Shown piece by piece: positions 15,593 through 23,505 of a stretch of DNA of 32,218 bases (the stretch's first letter is position 1; the number at the start of each line of letters is the position of its first letter). A model generated the notes under the pieces. The model was not told the origin of the DNA. It did no database searches and saw nothing but the letters and a program-made list of their open reading frames with translations. The stretch is from JAAFJU01 sp043764895. Lineage in GTDB: Bacteria; Cyanobacteriota; Cyanobacteriia; Leptolyngbyales; Leptolyngbyaceae. The stretch covers positions 1-32,218 of the forward strand of contig JAYUJY010000089.1 in the NCBI GenBank assembly GCA_043764895.1, given 5' to 3'. The position numbers and the translations under genes were made by a program.

Positions 15593-16888
15593 ATGGTGCC
15601 AAATCCGTTCACTGTCGGACAATCTGTAAAAAGCGATCGTTTCATTGGTCGTACGACTGAACTTGCCTCCGCCTTTGATCAAATTAGTGCTCAAGGCAAC
15701 TTGGCACTGTGGGGAAGTCCGGGCATTGGAAAATCCTCCTTTCTCAACGTCCTTGCGGATCCTCAAGCATGGCAAGTGCGCGGTTACGATCCCACTGGCG
15801 CGGTGATTATCCGTCTGAGCTGTTTGGATATCGTTCCGTTTAGCTCCACGGCATTCTGGACTGAGGTGATTACTCAGATTAAAGATTACGCCGACGATCG
15901 TGAGGTGCAGCAAGAAGCCCAAATGGCGCTCACCCAAGGCAACACGAATAAAGATGGATTGCGTCAAGTCTTACGCGCACTCGGCAAACGAAATCGCTAC
16001 CTTGTGCTGCTCCTTGATGATTACGACAATGCCATTCGTCCCCAACCGGGTTACGACGACAATGCGATCGCTTCGTTTGTCAGCGACTGTCGCAACCTCT
16101 GCTCTCATGCCCGCGAGAGCCAGTACCTCTCCATGGTTCTCACCACCCTGCGCCGCCTTAACGAACTGGGTCCCAAACTTCGACCCGGCAGCTCGCCTTG
16201 GTATAATCACTACCTCTTTCTCCCGATCAAAACTTTTAACGATAATGAAGTCTCGGCGCTTCTGGGCGATATCAACTTTCTCATGACCCCTGACTTGCGA
16301 GATGGCATCCGGGAGATGACCAACGGCCATCCGGCGCTCATTCAAAGTGCTGGAAACCTCCTTCACCGAGAACTTCGCCAGCATCTCCCTGCTGGAAAAC
16401 CGCCTAACCCCCATGCCTTTGCAGAAGATTTTCGCAGCATGACGCTCCATCTCTACGACTCTGCTTGGAATCTGTCCACGGACGTTGAGCAAAGTTTGAT
16501 GATGCTCGTGGCGTTAGTCAATCTTAAAGGCAAGCTTCAAGGGAAGCGCTATGACCTCGGTGATCTCGATGTCATCTTTAGTCAGAAAGAACGGGAACTC
16601 TCAAATCTAGTGGACCAAGGAATTCTTAGCCTAAAATCACGATCGGGGGAGTTTAAATATGCCTTTGCCTCGTCCATGATGGAATGGTGGGTCGTAGAGG
16701 AGATGGAAAACAGTACGGAAGAAAGCCTCCGCGATCGCCAAAAAATCTTCCTGAACCTCATGAGCCACCGCCAAGCCGAAAGTGTCACCAACGCGATTCG
16801 TTGGCTATGGAAAAACAAAGATGAGCTGCCGACTATCCTTGAATGGCTTACGAAAGTCGTCACGGCCTTCCCAAAAGGGATCCTGTAA
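15593..16888 (+). CDS. STAND-like P-loop ATPase A
   Basis: A 431-aa ATPase opening with NPFTVGQSVKSDRFIGR, the N-terminal cap found on many cyanobacterial STAND-like ATPases, directly before Walker A GSPGIGKSS (41-49). Walker B is YLVLLLDDYD (136-145). A sensor region (LTTLRRLN) and a helical NGHPALIQSAGNLLHREL segment follow. After residue about 330 comes a winged-helix-like segment and a helical C-terminus ending AFPKGIL. No effector domain is recognisable. The frame extends to 15500, but homology to its neighbour begins at 15593. It pairs with the related ATPase 158 bp downstream. STAND ATPases often act as signal sensors, in defence or regulated death; that role is inference here. Confidence 0.78.
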   Translation: MVPNPFTVGQSVKSDRFIGRTTELASAFDQISAQGNLALWGSPGIGKSSFLNVLADPQAWQVRGYDPTGAVIIRLSCLDIVPFSSTAFWTEVITQIKDYADDREVQQEAQMALTQGNTNKDGLRQVLRALGKRNRYLVLLLDDYDNAIRPQPGYDDNAIASFVSDCRNLCSHARESQYLSMVLTTLRRLNELGPKLRPGSSPWYNHYLFLPIKTFNDNEVSALLGDINFLMTPDLRDGIREMTNGHPALIQSAGNLLHRELRQHLPAGKPPNPHAFAEDFRSMTLHLYDSAWNLSTDVEQSLMMLVALVNLKGKLQGKRYDLGDLDVIFSQKERELSNLVDQGILSLKSRSGEFKYAFASSMMEWWVVEEMENSTEESLRDRQKIFLNLMSHRQAESVTNAIRWLWKNKDELPTILEWLTKVVTAFPKGIL

Positions 16889-17046
16889 GGTTTGGTTAGG
16901 GCACTCTAACCTAATACTCAATTCGGAAACGACCCTAGCCTTCTGCTGGCATCGGTGCATACAATCGAGATATCTCGCTAGACTTCGTTATAGATTTCGG
17001 ACTTATCTTTCATTTAGAAACGCCGATCGGCGAGTAAGCCTTAACC

Positions 17047-18690
17047 ATGATCATGATGGCGATTCGTAAAAATCCTTACATCATCGGGCGTCCTGTCAAC
17101 GAACCCGATCGCTTCTTCAACCGTGAAGATTTGCTGGAGTTTATTGCCGTAAATCTGAATCAGGGAGCCAGGGCCATTATTCTCCATGGACAGCGCCGCA
17201 TTGGCAAATCATCGGTGTTGGCCCAAATTCCATTTGCCCTCGCCGCAGAAGCCTACACGTTCATCCCGCTTTCACTTGAAGGAAAAAGCCAAAAATCGCT
17301 TGCCGTTGTCCTCCACGAACTTGCGAAAGAGACCCTTTATACCTTTGACGAACTCAACCAAGTCCCGCTAGTGCCGACGATCGCTGAACTTGAAGCGGAT
17401 CCTGATATATTTGTCTCTCGCTTCTTAAAGCGAATCCACCAACTCTGCCATGGAAGAGACTTGGTTCTCCTCCTTGATGAATTCGATACGCTGGGAGACT
17501 ATCACCCCGGAAGCGCCATTGCTCACCTTTTTCCCTACATTCAGAGTTTTCTAAATGCCCCTGGGGCAAAGTTTTCCTTTTTAAGAATTGTGCCCGTCGT
17601 GGGTCGGCGGCTGGATGACTTGCCTACGCTCCGCCGTGTTTTTCACAATGCACCCACCTGGGAAATTCGGCTGCTCGACCGCACTAGCGCCATCGCCCTG
17701 ATCACTCAACCCGCTCAAAACGTCCTCGCCTATAGCCCAGACGCGATCGAAGCAATGCTAGGAGTCTGTGCAGGGCATCCTTACTTTACTCAGGTGATGG
17801 GATTCGCCGTTTTCAGCCATGCCCGCCAAACCGATCGTTGGACGGTGCAAGCGGAGGATGTGTATCACGTAGTGGATCGGGCGATCGAGCTAGGAAGTGG
17901 CGGACTGGCCTGGTTTTGGGATGGGTTGCCCATTGCTGAACGGGTGATTTACTCCGCTGCATCTGAAATTGCCGATCGAAGCGTAACGGGGCTGGATGTA
18001 AAAGACGGAGAACCGCTTGAATTTCTAGAAGAGCATGGCATTGTGTTGACGGAATGTCTTCACAATGCCCAGGTTAATCTGATTAATTGGAAATTTCTAC
18101 AGCGCACCACGCAGAGCGAACCCGATGGCGTCCAGCGCGGCAGCTATCGCATCACCATTAAGCTCGTTCAGCGCTGGCTGATTCTTCAGCACTCGATCAA
18201 GGATGAAATCTGGGAACTCCAAGACTTGGAACCGAACCTCAAACCGCTCTATGAAGAGGCTCGTCAGTCCCGTAACCAGGGCGATTTACTCGAAGCGATA
18301 CGCCGCTACGATCGCATCTACGCCGAAAATCCTAATCATTTGGGCACGTTGTTTGATCTGGCTGAATGCTGTCTTCAAACCCATGCCTATGCACGCGGGC
18401 TAGAGTTATTCGATCGGGCCTACTACGTGGATCCAGGCAGAGCGTGGGATGGATTGTTGCGATCGGGGATAGGCCATGCCATTACCTTGCGCGATCGAGG
18501 TCAAATTGAAGATGCGCAGAATGTTTTAGAGCATCTTCGGGACATTGATCCCCAAAATAGTGGAGTCAACACCATGCTCGCGGACGTCGAAAGTCAAAAA
18601 ATCCAACCCCAAAAACTTACGCCATCCTGGGGAAAGTTTATGCCTGAATGGAAGTGGAATTTATCGAAAAGGAACCCAATTTCGGATTAA
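17047..18690 (+). CDS. STAND-like P-loop ATPase B with C-terminal TPR repeats
   Basis: The 547-aa product shares the N-terminal layout of ATPase A: KNPYIIGRPVNEPDRFFNRE, then Walker A GQRRIGKSS (48-56) and Walker B LVLLLDEFDTL (139-149). A GHPYFTQVMG segment corresponds to GHPALIQ of ATPase A. A winged-helix-like part (about 300-390) is followed by TPR-like helical pairs at about 395-510 (RNQGDLLEAIRRYDRIYAEN, LGTLFDLAECCLQTHAYARG), a protein-interaction module. Three ATGs within 10 bp (17047, 17053, 17056) could start it, and none has a strong Shine-Dalgarno. The spacing and orientation suggest co-function with ATPase A. No substrate or effector can be named. Confidence 0.8.
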   Translation: MIMMAIRKNPYIIGRPVNEPDRFFNREDLLEFIAVNLNQGARAIILHGQRRIGKSSVLAQIPFALAAEAYTFIPLSLEGKSQKSLAVVLHELAKETLYTFDELNQVPLVPTIAELEADPDIFVSRFLKRIHQLCHGRDLVLLLDEFDTLGDYHPGSAIAHLFPYIQSFLNAPGAKFSFLRIVPVVGRRLDDLPTLRRVFHNAPTWEIRLLDRTSAIALITQPAQNVLAYSPDAIEAMLGVCAGHPYFTQVMGFAVFSHARQTDRWTVQAEDVYHVVDRAIELGSGGLAWFWDGLPIAERVIYSAASEIADRSVTGLDVKDGEPLEFLEEHGIVLTECLHNAQVNLINWKFLQRTTQSEPDGVQRGSYRITIKLVQRWLILQHSIKDEIWELQDLEPNLKPLYEEARQSRNQGDLLEAIRRYDRIYAENPNHLGTLFDLAECCLQTHAYARGLELFDRAYYVDPGRAWDGLLRSGIGHAITLRDRGQIEDAQNVLEHLRDIDPQNSGVNTMLADVESQKIQPQKLTPSWGKFMPEWKWNLSKRNPISD

Positions 18691-18757
18691 TCGAGCAAAT
18701 CGATCGGGGCTAATCTTGCAGGACTTGAAAAAACTTTGACAAAAAAGATGATTATGG

Positions 18758-18787
18758 TTGAACGAATTGGACAAATGCCCTTATACT
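18758..18787 (+). promoter_or_regulatory. Probable promoter of rbp-rpsU with long 5' leader
   Basis: TTGAAC (18758-18763) and TATACT (18782-18787) are 18 bp apart, matching the sigma-70 consensus at four and five of six positions. Transcription from about 18794 would give a leader of roughly 115 nt, in keeping with the long leaders of cold-induced cyanobacterial rbp genes. Confidence 0.55.
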
Positions 18788-18910
18788 GTTTTCTTGCAGA
18801 GTAACTAGTATTTCGATCATTGAGCGTATCCTTGTTGTATTTTCTATATCCAGCATAGACGCTCCGAAACCTTGCCTCTCTATTATTTCAATTTTCCTTT
18901 GGAGCGTCCT

Positions 18911-19303
18911 ATGTCGATTTATGTGGGCAACCTGTCCTACAGTGTGACCCAAGAAGACTTAAGCGAAGTCTTTGCTGAATACGGTAAAGTCAAGCGCGTA
19001 CAAGTCCCCACGGACCGCGAAACTGGCAAGCCTCGCGGATTCGCTTTCGTTGAAATGGAAACTGACGAAGAAGAAGAAGCGTCCATCGCAGCACTTGACG
19101 GTGCTGAGTGGATGGGTCGTGACCTTCGCGTCAACAAAGCTAAACCCCGCGAGGAACGTCCCGCTGGTGGCGGTGGCGGCGGTGGTGGTTATCGTGGCGG
19201 TGGCGGCGGTGGCGGCGGTGGAGACCGTGGCGGTCGTGGCGGCGGTGGCGGTGGCGGCGGCGGATGGGGTGGTGGCGGCGGTGGCCGTCGCGACGCTTAC
19301 TAG
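18911..19303 (+). CDS. Glycine-rich RRM RNA-binding protein (Rbp)
   Basis: A 130-aa protein: one RRM at about 1-80 with RNP2 IYVGNLS and RNP1 RGFAFVEM, then a Gly/Arg-rich tail (from about residue 87) coded by a GGT/GGC-rich microsatellite-like tract. Cyanobacterial Rbp proteins bind single-stranded RNA and are induced by cold; some direct mRNAs to thylakoids. The frame extends upstream to 18872, but the RRM begins at MSIYVGNLSY, and a GGAG Shine-Dalgarno lies 8 nt before that ATG. It is followed by rpsU after 58 bp, the classical rbp-rpsU pairing of cyanobacteria. Confidence 0.95.
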   Translation: MSIYVGNLSYSVTQEDLSEVFAEYGKVKRVQVPTDRETGKPRGFAFVEMETDEEEEASIAALDGAEWMGRDLRVNKAKPREERPAGGGGGGGGYRGGGGGGGGGDRGGRGGGGGGGGGWGGGGGGRRDAY

Positions 19304-19361
19304 TTTTACCCGAAAGGTTGTAAACTTGCCCTTCTGTCCATTCATCCAAGGAGCATAATTC

Positions 19362-19541
19362 ATGGCTCAGGTCGTTGTGGGAGAAAACGAAGGTATCGAA
19401 TCAGCACTGCGACGTTTTAAGCGTCAGGTGTCTCGTGCCGGGATTCTCCAAGATGTTCGTAAGAATCAACACTTTGAAACCCCTCAAGAAAAAGCAAAGC
19501 GTAAAGCGAGTGCTCGTCGCCGTCGTGGTGGCCGTCGTTAA
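19362..19541 (+). CDS. rpsU: 30S ribosomal protein S21
   Basis: A 59-aa, strongly basic protein with the bS21 pattern: VVGENEGIESALRRFKRQV at the N-terminus, then GILQDVRKNQHFETP and a lysine/arginine tail KAKRKASARRRRGGRR. bS21 sits on the small subunit near the mRNA exit and helps initiation. A clear AAGGAG Shine-Dalgarno lies 8 nt upstream. It is co-directional with rbp and ends before a terminator at 19645. Confidence 0.97.
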   Translation: MAQVVVGENEGIESALRRFKRQVSRAGILQDVRKNQHFETPQEKAKRKASARRRRGGRR

Positions 19542-19644
19542 ATCGACATTGGTTTCAACTTTAGGTTTAAGGCTCTGGTTTTAGATCTAAGACCTAAGCT
19601 TTAAATTATAGGGAAACTGAAATTTAGGTTTCCGTTCTGAATAG

Positions 19645-19678
19645 CCTGCGTTGGGTCATCCAATGCGGGTTTTGTTTT
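19645..19678 (+). terminator. Intrinsic terminator of the rbp-rpsU transcript
   Basis: CCTGCGTTGG (19645-19654) pairs with CCAATGCGGG (19660-19669) through two G-T wobbles around a GTCAT loop, followed by TTTTGTTTT. A TATAAT -10-like box for lysS begins 11 bp later at 19689. Confidence 0.85.
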
Positions 19679-19725
19679 GGAAAGCCGATATAATCTAAAT
19701 TCACATTTTTTTAACGTAAAACCCC

Positions 19726-21240
19726 ATGGCTTCCGAAGACCTGCGCGCCACTCGCATCGAAAAATTGGATCAACTTCGTGCGGTTGGGATGAATCCCTTC
19801 GCCTATAGCTGGACGTCGAGCCACACGATGGCCGATCTCCAATCGAAATATGCTGACTTGCCGAATGGTGAAGAGATAGACGACGATGTTTCGATCGCAG
19901 GGCGCATTATGGCGCGGCGTGTGTTTGGGAAACTTGCATTTTTTACGCTGCAAGATGAAACGGGCGATATCCAACTTTTCCTTGACAAAAATCGAATTCA
20001 AGCGTGCATGGGCGATCGCTTTCCCGATGCCTTTGCAAATCTGAAGCAGCTTACAGATATGGGCGATATCATTGGCGCACGCGGCACGATTAAACGCACC
20101 GATAAGGGCGAGCTGTCGGTGTACGTAAAAGAATTTGAGATGTTGACGAAATCGTTGCTGCCCTTGCCCGACAAGTTCCATGGTCTGACGGACATTACGA
20201 CCCGGTACCGTCAGCGCTACATTGATTTAATTGTGAACCCTGATGTGCGCGAAACCTTCCGGCGGCGGGCGTTGATTACGGCTTCAATTCGTCGGTACCT
20301 GGACCGGGACGGCTTTATCGAAATCGAAACGCCGACGCTGACCTCAGAAGCAGGCGGCGCAGATGCTCGGCCCTTCGTGACTTATCACAACACGATGGAC
20401 ATGGAGTTGTATTTAAGAATCGCGACGGAACTGCATTTAAAGCGGCTGGTGGTGGGCGGGTTTGAGAAGGTGTTTGAGTTGGGGCGAATTTTCCGAAATG
20501 AGGGAATTTCCACGCGGCACAACCCTGAATTTACGTCGATCGAAGTTTATCAAGCGTACGCTGATTACAATGACATGATGGTCCTTACGGAAGCGTTGAT
20601 TACGACGGCGGCGACTGAAGTTTTGGGGACAACAGAGATTGAATACCAAGGCACGCCCATCAGCCTGACGTCGCCCTGGAAGCGGATTACGATGCACGAA
20701 GCGATCGAAGCGGCAACCGGGATTGACTTTACAACGTTTACTGATTTGGGATGTGCGAAAGCGGCGGCAAAAGCGGCAGGAATTCATAATATTGACGATT
20801 GCCCGTCTATAGGCAACTTGCTGAACGAAGCCTTCGAGCAAAAAGTTGAAACGACGTTGATTCAGCCGACCTTTGTGACGGATTATCCGATCGAGATTTC
20901 GCCTCTCGCCAAACCCCATCGATCGAAGCCTGGATTGACGGAGCGATTTGAGTTATTTATTGTCGGTCGTGAAACTGCAAATAGCTTTTCCGAGTTAACC
21001 GATCCACTCGATCAACGCGATCGGCTCGAAGCCCAAGCGGCCCGGAGAGCGGCGGGTGATCTCGAAGCTCAAGGCGTTGACGAAGATTTCATTACAGCAT
21101 TGGAATATGGGATGCCGCCAACGGGTGGATTGGGTATCGGAATCGATCGATTAGTCATGGTCTTAACCGATTCCCCCAGCATTCGAGATGTGATCGCGTT
21201 CCCATTATTAAAATCCGAAAAAGCCGAAGATCCCACATAA
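19726..21240 (+). CDS. lysS: Lysyl-tRNA synthetase, class II
   Basis: A 504-aa class II LysRS of standard length. The N-terminal OB-fold anticodon-binding domain (about 50-150) includes RIMARRVFGKLAFFTLQDE. The catalytic domain has motif 1 region RRRALITASIRRYLD, motif 2 FEKVFELGRIFRNEG with STRHNPEFTSIEVYQAY, and motif 3 GGLGIGIDRLVMVLT. It charges tRNA-Lys in the cytoplasm. The ATG at 19726 follows a TATAAT -10 box at 19689-19694; the Shine-Dalgarno is weak. Downstream lies the second copy of the dispersed hairpin repeat. Confidence 0.97.
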   Translation: MASEDLRATRIEKLDQLRAVGMNPFAYSWTSSHTMADLQSKYADLPNGEEIDDDVSIAGRIMARRVFGKLAFFTLQDETGDIQLFLDKNRIQACMGDRFPDAFANLKQLTDMGDIIGARGTIKRTDKGELSVYVKEFEMLTKSLLPLPDKFHGLTDITTRYRQRYIDLIVNPDVRETFRRRALITASIRRYLDRDGFIEIETPTLTSEAGGADARPFVTYHNTMDMELYLRIATELHLKRLVVGGFEKVFELGRIFRNEGISTRHNPEFTSIEVYQAYADYNDMMVLTEALITTAATEVLGTTEIEYQGTPISLTSPWKRITMHEAIEAATGIDFTTFTDLGCAKAAAKAAGIHNIDDCPSIGNLLNEAFEQKVETTLIQPTFVTDYPIEISPLAKPHRSKPGLTERFELFIVGRETANSFSELTDPLDQRDRLEAQAARRAAGDLEAQGVDEDFITALEYGMPPTGGLGIGIDRLVMVLTDSPSIRDVIAFPLLKSEKAEDPT

Positions 21241-21264
21241 TCCAAACCCATCCAACAAATCCAA

Positions 21265-21303
21265 CAAATCCAACGTAGGATGCGTTAAGCGAAGCAACGT
21301 ATC
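21265..21303. repeat. Dispersed hairpin repeat, copy 2
   Basis: GATGCGTT (21279-21286) pairs with AACGTATC (21296-21303), with one G-T in place of G-C relative to copy 1. Positions 21265-21299 are identical to 10450-10484. It is followed by a short direct repeat GGGATCATTCC (about 21309-21331). It lies in the gap between lysS and the ABC ATPase gene. Confidence 0.85.
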
Positions 21304-21401
21304 ACTCCGGGATCATTCCGGGATCATTCCGGCGATCAACCCAGCATCTCCGAAAAATGCGATCGGACCCCAAAAAAACCGATCGCCCCACCCCAAAAAT
21401 C

Positions 21402-22382
21402 ATGTCCAACATCTCCGTCAAAAATCTCACCAAAACCTACACAGTCGCCCTCAAAGATCCGGGATTCAAAGGCACCCTTTCCCACTTCTTTAAACGCACC
21501 CAAAAAGCAATCAACGCGGTCCAAGACGTCAGCTTTGAAATTGCTGCGGGCGAAATTGTTGGGTTTCTCGGCGCAAACGGAGCCGGAAAAACGACCACGC
21601 TCAAAATGCTGACCGGACTCATCTATCCAACCTCCGGCAGCGTCACTGTCGGCGGACAGATTCCCTATAAACGCAACACCAACTTTCTCAAAGATATCAC
21701 CCTCGTAATGGGACAAAAACAGCAACTGATTTGGGATCTCCCTGCATTAGATTCACTCAAAATCAACGCTGCTGTCTATGGCATCCCCGATCGCGTTGCT
21801 AATACCCGTATCGGCGAACTCACTGAAATGCTTTCTCTACAAGGCAAACTCAATCAGCCCGTCCGCAAGCTTTCCCTGGGAGAGCGAATGAAGGCTGAAC
21901 TGCTGGCCTCACTCCTGCACGAACCCAAAGTTTTATTTTTAGATGAGCCGACGCTGGGACTTGATGTCAATGCTCAAGTCGCTGTGCGAAACTTTTTGAG
22001 AGACTATAACCAACGCTACAATGCAACAATTTTGCTCACGAGTCACTACATGAATGACATCACAGCACTGTGCGATCGAGTGCTCACGATTCACAAAGGC
22101 GCATTGATTTATGATGGCAGCTTGAGTGGTTTGATCGATCGCTTTTCCCCTCGCCGTGAGATCAACGTAGAATTCGCGGTGGCCTATTCCAAAGATAAAC
22201 TTCAACATTATGCTGAGGTTCATAAAATGGATGGCTCCAGCGTTAAGTTTTTAGTTATGCAAGATGCCTTGACGACTACGGTTTCTAAATTGCTCGCAGA
22301 CTTAGACGTGATTGATTTATCGATTGGCGATCCTCCCATTGATGAAATTATTGGACAGGTATTTCAAGCTGGGCAGGTGTGA
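21402..22382 (+). CDS. ABC-2-type exporter ATP-binding protein
   Basis: A 326-aa ABC ATPase with Walker A GANGAGKTT (57-65), a variant signature LSLGE (157-161), Walker B VLFLDEP (177-183), D-loop LGLD and switch H in LTSHYM. The sequence LVMGQKQQLIWDLPALDSL and the C-terminal regulatory extension (about 230-326) match the DrrA/NatA-like group that works with paired ABC-2 permeases to export drugs, lipids or polysaccharides. No permease gene is adjacent, which is unusual for this group; the integron occupies the downstream side. The frame extends to 21357, but MSNISVKNLTKTY at 21402 is the natural family start. Confidence 0.9.
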   Translation: MSNISVKNLTKTYTVALKDPGFKGTLSHFFKRTQKAINAVQDVSFEIAAGEIVGFLGANGAGKTTTLKMLTGLIYPTSGSVTVGGQIPYKRNTNFLKDITLVMGQKQQLIWDLPALDSLKINAAVYGIPDRVANTRIGELTEMLSLQGKLNQPVRKLSLGERMKAELLASLLHEPKVLFLDEPTLGLDVNAQVAVRNFLRDYNQRYNATILLTSHYMNDITALCDRVLTIHKGALIYDGSLSGLIDRFSPRREINVEFAVAYSKDKLQHYAEVHKMDGSSVKFLVMQDALTTTVSKLLADLDVIDLSIGDPPIDEIIGQVFQAGQV

Positions 22383-22435
22383 GATACGGATACTTTTGCA
22401 GAACTCATTCGGGTAGGGAGGCGATCGAGAAGGAC

Positions 22436-22660
22436 TTAAGCATCGGTGGCAGATCGTTTTTCGAGAGTGGTGACTGACATAGTTTTAGATCTCTGGCAGC
22501 ATGAGAACGTTTTAGGGCGGTCTGGTGGCTCTAAAGTTTGCGTCAGCGGCGGAATGTTAAAGTCATTGTAAAGCAGTGCCTCATTCTGATGCGCCAGAGT
22601 TTGCAGTTTAAGAGTAGCTATTGCATCTTCAGACGAAGCGGGTGTGATGTTTTTCATCAT
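22436..22660 (-). CDS. Doubtful 74-aa ORF at the distal end of the cassette region
   Basis: Two ATGs (22660, 22657) open a 74/73-codon frame on the same strand as the integron cassettes. The product starts MKNITPASSEDAIATLKLQ and has no recognised domain, signal peptide or membrane span. It could be a cassette gene that lost its 3' attC, since I see none between its stop and the ABC gene, or a chance frame. No strong Shine-Dalgarno is visible. Apart from this frame, 22383-22706 holds nothing I recognise. Confidence 0.25.
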   Translation of the reverse strand: MMKNITPASSEDAIATLKLQTLAHQNEALLYNDFNIPPLTQTLEPPDRPKTFSCCQRSKTMSVTTLEKRSATDA

Positions 22661-22706
22661 CCGAAACTATCACTTTTCAAGACACCACGCTCCAGCGCAC
22701 AATGTT

Positions 22707-22745
22707 CCTAAGTCACCCGCCGCCGATAACCTGTGCAGCTTAGCC
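22707..22745 (-). other. Short degenerate attC-like remnant
   Basis: The ends CCTAAG (22707-22712) and CTTAGCC (22739-22745) are inverted. CACCCGCCGCC (22714-22724) is shared exactly with the attC at 22778, and GTGCAG (22733-22738) matches the other arm of that site. At 39 bp it lacks the usual spacers, so it looks like a deleted or rearranged attC. Confidence 0.4.
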
Positions 22746-22777
22746 TGACTTAAGCAAAATGAAATGACAAATTCAGA

Positions 22778-22863
22778 GGCTAACGGACAAACTCACCCGC
22801 CGCCACTAAATTTTGACGATCAAAAAATTCTAACATTTGGTCGGGTGCAGTAAAGTGTTAGGA
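22778..22863 (-). other. attC recombination site of the toxin-antitoxin cassette
   Basis: On the minus strand R'' is TCCTAAC (22857-22863) and R' is GTTAGCC (22778-22784), and CTAAC/GTTAG pair. After an unpaired spacer, ACT-G-CACCCG pairs with CGGGTG-AGT, leaving a single unpaired G (position 22848), the extrahelical base that orients attC recombination. The terminal region between the arms is AT-rich and can fold further. It starts 5 bp after the toxin stop codon. Confidence 0.75.
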
Positions 22864-22868
22864 TTCCC

Positions 22869-23144
22869 TTACTTCTTGTCGAGAATCTTGTCATACTCGG
22901 CGTGCGATCCCATCCAAAACCAGACTATTTTTTCTTCTTCCGATTTCATTACCCCTAAAGCCCTCCATCCAATTCCGACTCTGACTGACCAAATTTTTTC
23001 CTTCGGCTTGACTTCCTTAAACTCTAGACTCGGATGAAATGGGTTTTCTTTCCAAAGTTCATAGTTTTTCTTAGCGGTTTCTTTTACTTGTTGAGGCAAA
23101 TTCTCAAATAATTTCCGAAAGCTTCCGGTTCTAGATGAACGCAT
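22869..23144 (-). CDS. RelE/ParE-superfamily toxin
   Basis: A 91-aa basic protein of the RelE/ParE fold: TGSFRKLFENLPQQVKETAKK helices, then ENPFHPSLEFKEVK, WSVRVGIGWRALG and a C-terminal IVWFWMGSHAEYDKIL. This is the subtype often annotated as cytotoxic translational repressor of a toxin-antitoxin system. Such toxins cleave mRNA on the ribosome or poison gyrase; which applies cannot be told. Its ATG overlaps the antitoxin stop (TAATG), so the two are translationally coupled. The gene ends 5 bp before an attC, making the pair an integron cassette. Toxin-antitoxin cassettes are typical of sedentary integrons and are thought to stabilise the array. Confidence 0.88.
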   Translation of the reverse strand: MRSSRTGSFRKLFENLPQQVKETAKKNYELWKENPFHPSLEFKEVKPKEKIWSVRVGIGWRALGVMKSEEEKIVWFWMGSHAEYDKILDKK

Positions 23145-23371
23145 TAATCTTCCCCAAAACCTTTATGCTCAGTTCTACCTTCCTGCTCTTCAATCAGTGC
23201 TCCTTGAGCCATTCTTCCAAGGACTCCTAGATCAATATCTGGATTCGACAAGGTTTCTTGCCACTGGAGTTCATTATGAACATCTTCTAACAGTTGCTGT
23301 GCAAGCTCATCTTGAAGATAAGTTGGTAGTTTTTGAACTTCTCCGAATGCTTTCTCCATCAAGCTAGTCAT
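23144..23371 (-). CDS. Antitoxin of the RelE/ParE-like toxin
   Basis: A 75-aa acidic protein directly upstream of the toxin, sharing the TAATG junction. The N-terminal half, FGEVQKLPTYLQDELAQQLLEDV, resembles antitoxins that start with a short helical dimerisation segment. The C-terminal half is acidic and glycine-containing (QGALIEEQEGRTEHKGFGED) and probably wraps the toxin. The ATG at 23371 has GGAA 7 nt upstream; a second ATG lies at codon 5. It probably neutralises the toxin and represses the operon. It is the first gene after the cassette boundary at 23424, leaving 53 bp for a cassette-borne promoter. Confidence 0.8.
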   Translation of the reverse strand: MTSLMEKAFGEVQKLPTYLQDELAQQLLEDVHNELQWQETLSNPDIDLGVLGRMAQGALIEEQEGRTEHKGFGED

Positions 23372-23418
23372 AGATTATTTCCTTCATTGGTTTCACAATC
23401 TATCATACTGCCTTTGCA

Positions 23419-23505
23419 ATCTAACGTTCGCAATCACCGGACACTCACAATTCTTGTATCTAACCGACAACATTAAATCGTTCCGGTGCATTGCGGTTGT
23501 TCTAC
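23419..23505 (-). other. attC recombination site of the first cassette
   Basis: On the minus strand R' is GTTAGAT (23419-23425), an exact GTTRRRY. The L arms CGCAAT-G-CACCGGA and TCCGGTG-ATTGCG (23482-23495 and 23429-23441) pair over 13 bp with one unpaired G, and short AAC/AAC spacers separate them from the R boxes. R'' (GTAGAAC, 23499-23505) is degenerate because this arm overlaps the last codons and stop of the cassette gene. Confidence 0.82.

Noticed and set aside
18959..19363. 134-codon antisense frame over rbp, alanine/threonine-rich
   Set aside because: It is the reverse reading of the GGT/GGC tract and carries no independent coding signal.
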